Origin: Nyssa sinensis
Lineage: Eukaryota > Streptophyta > Magnoliopsida > Cornales > Nyssaceae
Assembly: GCA_008638375.1 (NCBI GenBank)
Contig: VIRR01000577.1
Location: forward strand, 124,001 to 188,000
Length of the DNA: 64,000 nucleotides
Reading direction: 5' to 3'
A program made the position numbers and the translations under genes. Under the pieces are notes generated by a model. It saw only the letters and a program-made list of their open reading frames with translations. It did no database searches and was not told the origin of the DNA. Positions 58,630 to 64,000 of the stretch are shown here, piece by piece. Position 1 is the stretch's first letter; each line of letters starts with the position of its first letter.

Positions 58630-58790
58630 AGACCTTTCCCTCTCTTTATATATACATCCGAAATGTGAGTCTTCCAAGACGAGCCGACGCAACGGTTGAA
58701 AATAATGATGGATTCTCAAGTATCGGCTGCGCCATAAATAACTCATTAAACCGACGTCTCGAGAAGTGGAGAAACGAAACGTATGACTCT
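58630..58790 (-). promoter_or_regulatory. Antisense promoter-like region 1 of element B
   Basis: Minus strand: TATA motif gtatatataaagagagg at about 58640-58656, about 185 bp before the ATG at 58461. It is preceded by caaccgttgcgtcggctcgt and a cggtttaatgagttatttat block that aligns with 55840-55990. Confidence 0.6.
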
Positions 58791-58837
58791 TCACAAAGCC
58801 CATCACCCTAGTTAAGCCCTAGCTTCTAACTAGGGCT

Positions 58838-58854
58838 CGGGGAGGGGGGGAGTA
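58838..58854 (+). other. Polypurine tract of element B
   Basis: cggggaggggggagta lies just before the 3' LTR start at 58857; it primes second-strand synthesis. Confidence 0.85.
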
Positions 58855-58856
58855 GC

Positions 58857-59048
58857 TGATATACCACAAACAGACACACCAATCACCTTGAGACACGTGT
58901 GCCTACAAAGTTAACAATCTCGATCCTACAGAGCTGATAATCTCGATCATACAAAACAGCCACAAGCCTTCAGGGCATTCTCATATATATCTATCATACA
59001 GAGCCGACAAACTCGGTCATACAGAGCATTCACAGCCTTCAGGGCATT

Positions 59049-59087
<39 letters not shown>

Positions 59088-59586
59088 TTCAGAGCCGATA
59101 AACTCGGTCATACAGTGCAGGCAAAGCCTCCAAGGCATTCTCATGCATATATCTTCCAGATCTTATGTTCTGGGTAATATTTATTCAACACTTCATATGG
59201 CTCTGACCTTATGGCTTCCTTAATAACTGCCAAGCAGGGAATAAGGAAACAGTCTTCAACACGGAAACTACTATCTATGGTTATCTCCATCTACGACTCA
59301 ATGCTCCACAAGGTAACTGCAAATCTCCGATGATCAAATCCCTATATTCATGGCATCGAATCCTAATTAACTTAGGAAGGCCACGACCTATAAATTAAAC
59401 CCTAAAGGTACGCTTTATTTTTATGCTCATTCTTTGGCTTTCAATACAGTCTTTCAATTCCTTTTACTTACTTAAGCATCGGAGCGACTACAGCCGGAGC
59501 CAATCCGGTGGACCTCTGATCGTCTTTCTGAGTGTTCTACAGGTCACGGAGCCCACACTTATTGCGAGTCAAAAAGTGCAGCATCA
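58857..59586 (+). repeat. 3' LTR of element B
   Basis: 730 bp, tgatataccac ... gtgcagcatca; the TA microsatellite (59051-59085) is longer than in the 5' LTR. Confidence 0.96.
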
Positions 59587-59591
59587 TGGGC
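59587..59591. other. Right target-site duplication of element B
   Basis: tgggc, identical to 47964-47968. Confidence 0.93.
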
Positions 59592-59880
59592 ATTAATCAA
59601 ATTCATCAAATCCCTAATTTTCATGTGACTACCACGGCATGTATATAATCAATAAACACAAAATTATAACTTTAGGATCAATAATTGTGTACCGGCCTGA
59701 TGAAGCTTAATCGAGCTTGAAAGTTGGAACAGTATTTTTCACTTTTCAGAGAAGAAACTATAGCACTAGAGCTGGGTCTCAGAGAGAGAACTAAAATGCT
59801 AGAGGCTTCAGTGTTGGATCTGTAGTGTTGGGTTTGGCAGATGGGTTTTCTGCAAAGAGAAAAAAGGCATGGATGAGTCC

Positions 59881-59920
<40 letters not shown>

Positions 59921-60180
59921 TCATTCTCAGTCTTACCGAACACTAGGCTCGCTAGCACAATTCACAACAGGAGAGACAAGAGGAAATAGAGAGACTGGAG
60001 ATGAAATCTAAGATTTTCAGAGATAGAGAAAGGACGTGAAGGAAAAAAGAAAGATAATTTAAAAGAAGAAAGTATTATTTTTACCTTATTTAAATGTGTG
60101 GAGAGAAAAATGAAAAAATAATAATTATAGTTTCTTGTTTGAATAATTAATAAAAAAGAAAATAAAAAAAGAGTTTATTA
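59592..60180. other. Intergenic DNA with compound microsatellite
   Basis: No gene recognised. (TA)n(CA)n lies at 59881-59920, and GA-rich and A-rich sequence follows. Confidence 0.6.
59881..59920. repeat. (TA)n(CA)n microsatellite
   Basis: About 7 TA units followed by about 12 CA units. Confidence 0.97.
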
Positions 60181-60569
60181 GACCATCTCCAACGGTGACT
60201 CAAACTTAAATCCAAATTTCACTTAAAATTTGAGTAAAAGATGAATTTGAGTTTGATGTTCTCCAATGGTCACTTAAGGTTTTACTCAAATCTTTTTTAA
60301 AAATTTCCATCTTATCCCAAAAGTTATTTTATGTCATTTCCCTTCAAAAATTATTTTCCCTCTTTTTTTTCCTTCCAAACCTCTTTCACTCTTTTTTTAA
60401 TGATATGTATTTTTTTAAAGATGTTTGTCTTTTTTTAATTCAATGTATTTTTTGGTGCATTTTTTAAATCATATTGCATTACATCTTAAAATAATATAGA
60501 AAAAAAAATAACATTGCATTGAAAAAAAAAATTACATTAATTAAAAGAAACATTGAAAATAAAATAACA
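60181..60569. other. Candidate left end of a PIF/Harbinger element
   Basis: gaccatctccaacggtga, preceded by TTA, resembles the catctccaa ends of plant PIF/Harbinger elements and related MITEs. The opposite end was not found in the window. It lies 3' of the ORF2 pseudogene. Confidence 0.4.
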
Positions 60570-61496
60570 TTACATGGAGTTTCGAGCAATGATTTGTCTT
60601 TGGAGATCCTCATAATAAGACCTTTGCATAGGAGTTAAATTGGTCATATCCATTGACATCATTTTATGATCCTCAAATCTCTGTTCTCTCTCATTCATCA
60701 TTGTCAATATCTATAATTGTGCTTCTCTATTTTTAGTCTTTCTCTAGCGGTTTGCAGCCAACATGTCTTCTTTTTCAATACGACGAGAAGACATACTCAT
60801 CAGCACTTGAAATATATTATTTTGTGTGGATTCCAAAGTAGCATACCTAGCTTCGTCGATATCTTTATTCTTTCGTTATTTTTTTCTGGGCTTGATACCA
60901 ATTGGACGCTTTGATTTATCTCTTGAAAATTGTTGTTCCAAGTCAATATCAGAATCAAGAGATATCAGAGTTTGAGGACTAGAAGGACTTGAGGGACTTG
61001 AATAGGATGAAGTTTGGACTTTTTGTTTACTATTTTGAGTATAAATTTCATCCTATTTGCAACTATGTCGTAGTATTTCTCAACAAGTATGAAATGTGAA
61101 GTGTTTCTGTTGAATCACGTGAAACATGCGTTTGGCCTCACAAATCTGAAAATGAAATAGTTATAATTAATTAAACTTGTATAAAAGGTAAAGATTTTAA
61201 AAGCTGAAGGATGGTAAAAAAAAAAATTACCTTCTCTGCTTCTCCAATTCCACTTTGTTGTCTCTTGCTTACTTGTTCATAAAACCTGGCAAATTTGTTG
61301 ACGAACTTTTGAATAGTCTACCATCGGTGATTCAGTGAAATATCAGTTCTATTTTGTTCAACATTTGGCTGCGAACAAAAAGAAATGAAAACACGTTCCC
61401 AAAATATTTTCATTGTTTGATTATTACCAGCAATTGAATCTTGAGAGACATCCAACCAAGCTCTAGACAATGCTTCGTCTTCTATGATATTAAATG

Positions 61497-62959
61497 TGTC
61501 ACGACCCCAAATCCGGTCCATGCGGAATCAAGGGTTCGTGATCGGCCACCGAGGCCTTTCGCCAATGACCATAATTCCCTTTAATCAAACGCAGCGGAAT
61601 AAATTTCTTCTCTATTACGGAAGCGTAAATCAACACTCAAGTCAACATTAGTCATCTATTTATACATTCCATAGTAATTACAAAAAGTACATGATGTAAG
61701 TTTTCCAAAGCCTGCTGATGTCATGTTCGATATACAGTCCAAAATTTTTAAAAGCAACTACATCATGACTAGCAACATCCTATTACAAAAAGGGTTCGTA
61801 GCTTTACAAGCTTCCAATTAGTCTGACTGAACCTGCTATTTCTTTTCCAATATCATCACCTGAAATAGGATAAAAATATCTTATGAGCTCAACAGCTCGT
61901 GCGTATCCCAGCTTGTGAGCATTCCATAACATACCAGGGGTTTCAAAACTACTATATAATTCAATATAGAAATGTCAATGATCAGGTATCATATGTTATC
62001 TTAATTTATAGTACAGGATAACGGTATCAAAATTCGCTTCCAATAAATCTCAATTTAACGATAATCATAAATTGATAATCAATAACATAGTTCAATAAAT
62101 CAAAATCACAGTTCAATATCATGGTTCAATTCCCATATTCATAGTTCAATAATTCATAATTCAATAATTCAGATTCATGGTTCAATAACCCAAATTCATA
62201 GTTCAATAAATAATAGTTCAATATCTCAAATTCATAGTTCGATAATTCAAAATCATGGTTCAATAAATCATAGTTCAGTAATTCAGATTCATGGTTCGAT
62301 TTTCAATATTCATATTCAAAATGATATATTCCACTTCTATGGCCAGCAAATTAGAACCTCATTGACTGAGATCGATGGGCTAGCTAGTTCGATATGCCGT
62401 ATCAACACCGACTCACCACAATATACCCTGTGGGTGGGTTGATAAATCACAACCTGTTCGATAGTGACCAATCATAGAAGAGTGTTCTATTCAAAGCATC
62501 AAAATCATATCCAAAATCAATAATCATCAATAGCAGTTCAATTACTCAAATCAAAATTCTTTATTTGATGTTTAGTTAAAACAGTTCAACATTTGTGAGA
62601 AAATCACAAAACGTTTGAGTATCTTACAAACACATTTTCTTAAATCAAAGAAGACAATATAGTTGTCAATAAGTCATTCAAAACGTATACAGTATAACTG
62701 TTAAACAAATACTATAAACGAAAACGATTTCATATGTAGATATATCATAAAAGAGTTCAATATTTATATTTATGATGAAAGTTTCTACCTCAATATGGTA
62801 TGAAACACTCACATATATTTGTATTACCATTATTATTTGTTTATTTGTTTATTTATTTATTTTTATTTTAATCCTTGCATTTTTATATATTCGTCAATTT
62901 TCGGTTTGGGTACCGGCTAACTCGGGTCGGTACCAACTAACTCAGGTCGGGATATTACA
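61497..62959 (+). repeat. Solo LTR in the PIF/Harbinger ORF2 pseudogene
   Basis: 1463 bp, tgtcacgacccca ... ggtcgggatattaca, flanked by a perfect TSD, aaatg (61492-61496 and 62960-62964). The ends are typical of long Ty3/gypsy LTRs. There is no internal region, so it arose by LTR-LTR recombination. Confidence 0.93.
62060..62330. repeat. Short degenerate tandem repeats in the solo LTR
   Basis: Words such as catagttcaata and attcagattcatggttcaat recur about every 18-25 bp, some ten or more times. Confidence 0.8.
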
Positions 62960-63062
62960 AAATGCTTTGCCACGAACACGACTTTGAATTTGTTCTTCAG
63001 AAATGATTTTTATTCCGTGAATTTTTTCTAAACTCGGAGACACAGTATAATCATCTATTAAA

Positions 63063-64000
63063 ATGAAAATATTACTACTATGAAATAAAAATACAAGTTA
63101 TGTGATTTGACAAAATACAAAAAAAAAATTGATACTACACAATGATAAAACTTCATGAGAATTTATAGAGCAAAAAATTAAAACTTATTTTACTATTCTA
63201 TCAAATCTATGTTATCATTTTTTTCCTGTTATATTTTTTACCGTTCTGTATACTATCTATCCATGCCTATTTTTTTACCGTTCTGTGAACCTATTCAATC
63301 CATGAGTTGCACATTTCACCATTCCATTCCATCACGCCATAGCCCTTCATCTGTCACGCAAAAACCCTCTCCAGTTCTCCATCAATCCATCCCTCATATT
63401 TGCTTCTCTACTTCTCTGCTTCTTATCTTCATCTCTACTTCTCTACTTCTCTGTTTCCTAATCTTCATCTATAGGTATTTCTTCATTTTCCCCCTATTTT
63501 TCAGAAACCCTTACCCGCTTCTTAACGCCTTCTTGAGCTTACTTTGCTATTACAGAATCATCAATTTCTAAGTGACAACATCCTCCTCCTTTTTTCGACC
63601 CCTTCGACAGCGCCTTTTCTTCACATCAACATTTCCGACCCCTGTTACTAGGTTTCTTCTCCATTTTTTGACCCCTTCGATGGCGCCTTTTCTTCACATC
63701 AACACTTTCTTTTTGTTCACTTGAACTACTCCATTTTCTTCTCTAGTACTTTCCATAAATTTCTCTAATTCACCTCCAACACTCTTTCATTCACCTCCAA
63801 CACCACCCCAACAAACCTACCAAACCCAACAACAATGACTGCAACTTCCAATTGTCTACAACGGAACGATTGGCACAGCAAGAGTTTTTCTCTCTCCGTC
63901 ACCACCGTTCTTCACCAACCGTCTCTGCACGATCGTTCCCGCCATCACCGATTCCCGCTGGGTCTGTTTTCCTTTTCTTGATTTTCTTTCCATTTCTTTT
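63063..64000. other. CT-rich intergenic DNA at the window end
   Basis: A long pyrimidine-rich stretch with no recognisable coding domain. An ATG at 63835 (MTATSNCLQRNDWHSKSFSL) opens a frame near the window edge and may be the start of a gene outside, but nothing confirms it. Confidence 0.4.
63589..63714. repeat. Tandem duplication, about 75-bp period
   Basis: tttttcgaccccttcgacag with cgccttttcttcacatcaac is repeated about 75 bp downstream as ttttttgaccccttcgatgg with cgccttttcttcacatcaac. Confidence 0.85.

Larger units (their letters stand above)
47969..59586 (+). mobile_element. Tat-lineage Ty3/gypsy element B, full length but defective
   Basis: 11,618 bp between perfect TSDs. The order is 5' LTR, primer-binding site, gag, protease, RT, RNase H, archaeal-like RNase H, truncated integrase, a 62-bp tandem array, two antisense units, polypurine tract and 3' LTR. 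The LTRs differ at about 25 of 720 positions by eye (roughly 3.5%), so it is a moderately young insertion. Coding damage is about ten stops, one frameshift in RT and a deletion removing most of the integrase core. The antisense units downstream of pol correspond in position to the additional antisense ORF reported for Tat elements such as Grande. Confidence 0.95.
60570..63062 (-). pseudogene. PIF/Harbinger ORF2 (Myb/SANT-like) pseudogene, split by a solo LTR
   Basis: PIF/Harbinger transposons use a Myb/SANT-type partner protein that helps the transposase reach its DNA ends. The minus-strand reading begins near 63060 (VSPSLEKIHGIKIISEEQIQ, then SRVRGKAF), is interrupted by the solo LTR and continues NIIEDEALSRAWLDVSQDSI and MKIFWERVFISF, then NHRW, stop, TIQKFVNKFARFYEQVS. 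A GT-AG intron lies at about 61147-61232. The NAM-associated C-terminal part includes SLDSDIDLEQQFSRDKSKRP and ends MQRSYYEDLQRQIIARNSM with TAA 60570-60572. There are three or more stops. No transposase ORF1 is seen. Confidence 0.82.

Overview
The window is plant nuclear DNA made mostly of dead and nested transposable elements. I see no intact host gene and no rRNA, tRNA or CRISPR array. A eudicot is indicated by the CC-NBS-LRR pseudogene of the R1/late-blight type, by Tat- and Athila-type Ty3/gypsy elements, by a captured plant serine-rich protein gene and by a PIF/Harbinger accessory gene. The R1-type NLR hints at an asterid, but that is inference.

Layout. 1-7330: minus-strand Tat-lineage retrotransposon (element A), whose far LTR lies outside the window. 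7331-12564: AT-rich DNA with a diverged LTR-like stretch, a Copia relic and degenerate repeats. 12565-15369: a probable solo LTR abutting a broken NLR gene. 17218-27565: a long LTR-like sequence split by a plus-strand Athila-type element (19711-27409) that has lost all of pol. 27566-35617: an old minus-strand Tat element (C), truncated at its 3' side and split by a solo LTR with a perfect 5-bp target-site duplication (TSD). 35618-44843: mostly unrecognised AT-rich DNA with MITE-like foldbacks and gene scraps. 44844-47917: a hAT-like element enclosing a Pack-MULE (9-bp TSD) that carries a serine-rich protein gene fragment. 47969-59586: a complete but defective plus-strand Tat element (B) with TSD TGGGC. 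60181-63062: a minus-strand PIF/Harbinger ORF2 pseudogene split by a solo LTR (TSD AAATG).

Working of the main elements. A, B and C share the order LTR, primer-binding site, gag, protease, RT, RNase H, a second archaeal-like RNase H, integrase, then a tandem-repeat 3' region. Gag to integrase lies in essentially one reading frame, and many of the stops are C-to-T decay. At the protease/RT boundary all three carry an in-frame TAG in the context TAG-CAR-YYA, which matches the tobamovirus-type readthrough consensus. Downstream of pol, element B carries two antisense transcription units. One has two GT-AG introns on the antisense strand, and both sit behind what look like duplicated antisense TATA promoters. 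These two observations are the most unusual in the window.

All calls are by eye from sequence and translations. Element names, family assignments and divergence counts are approximate.
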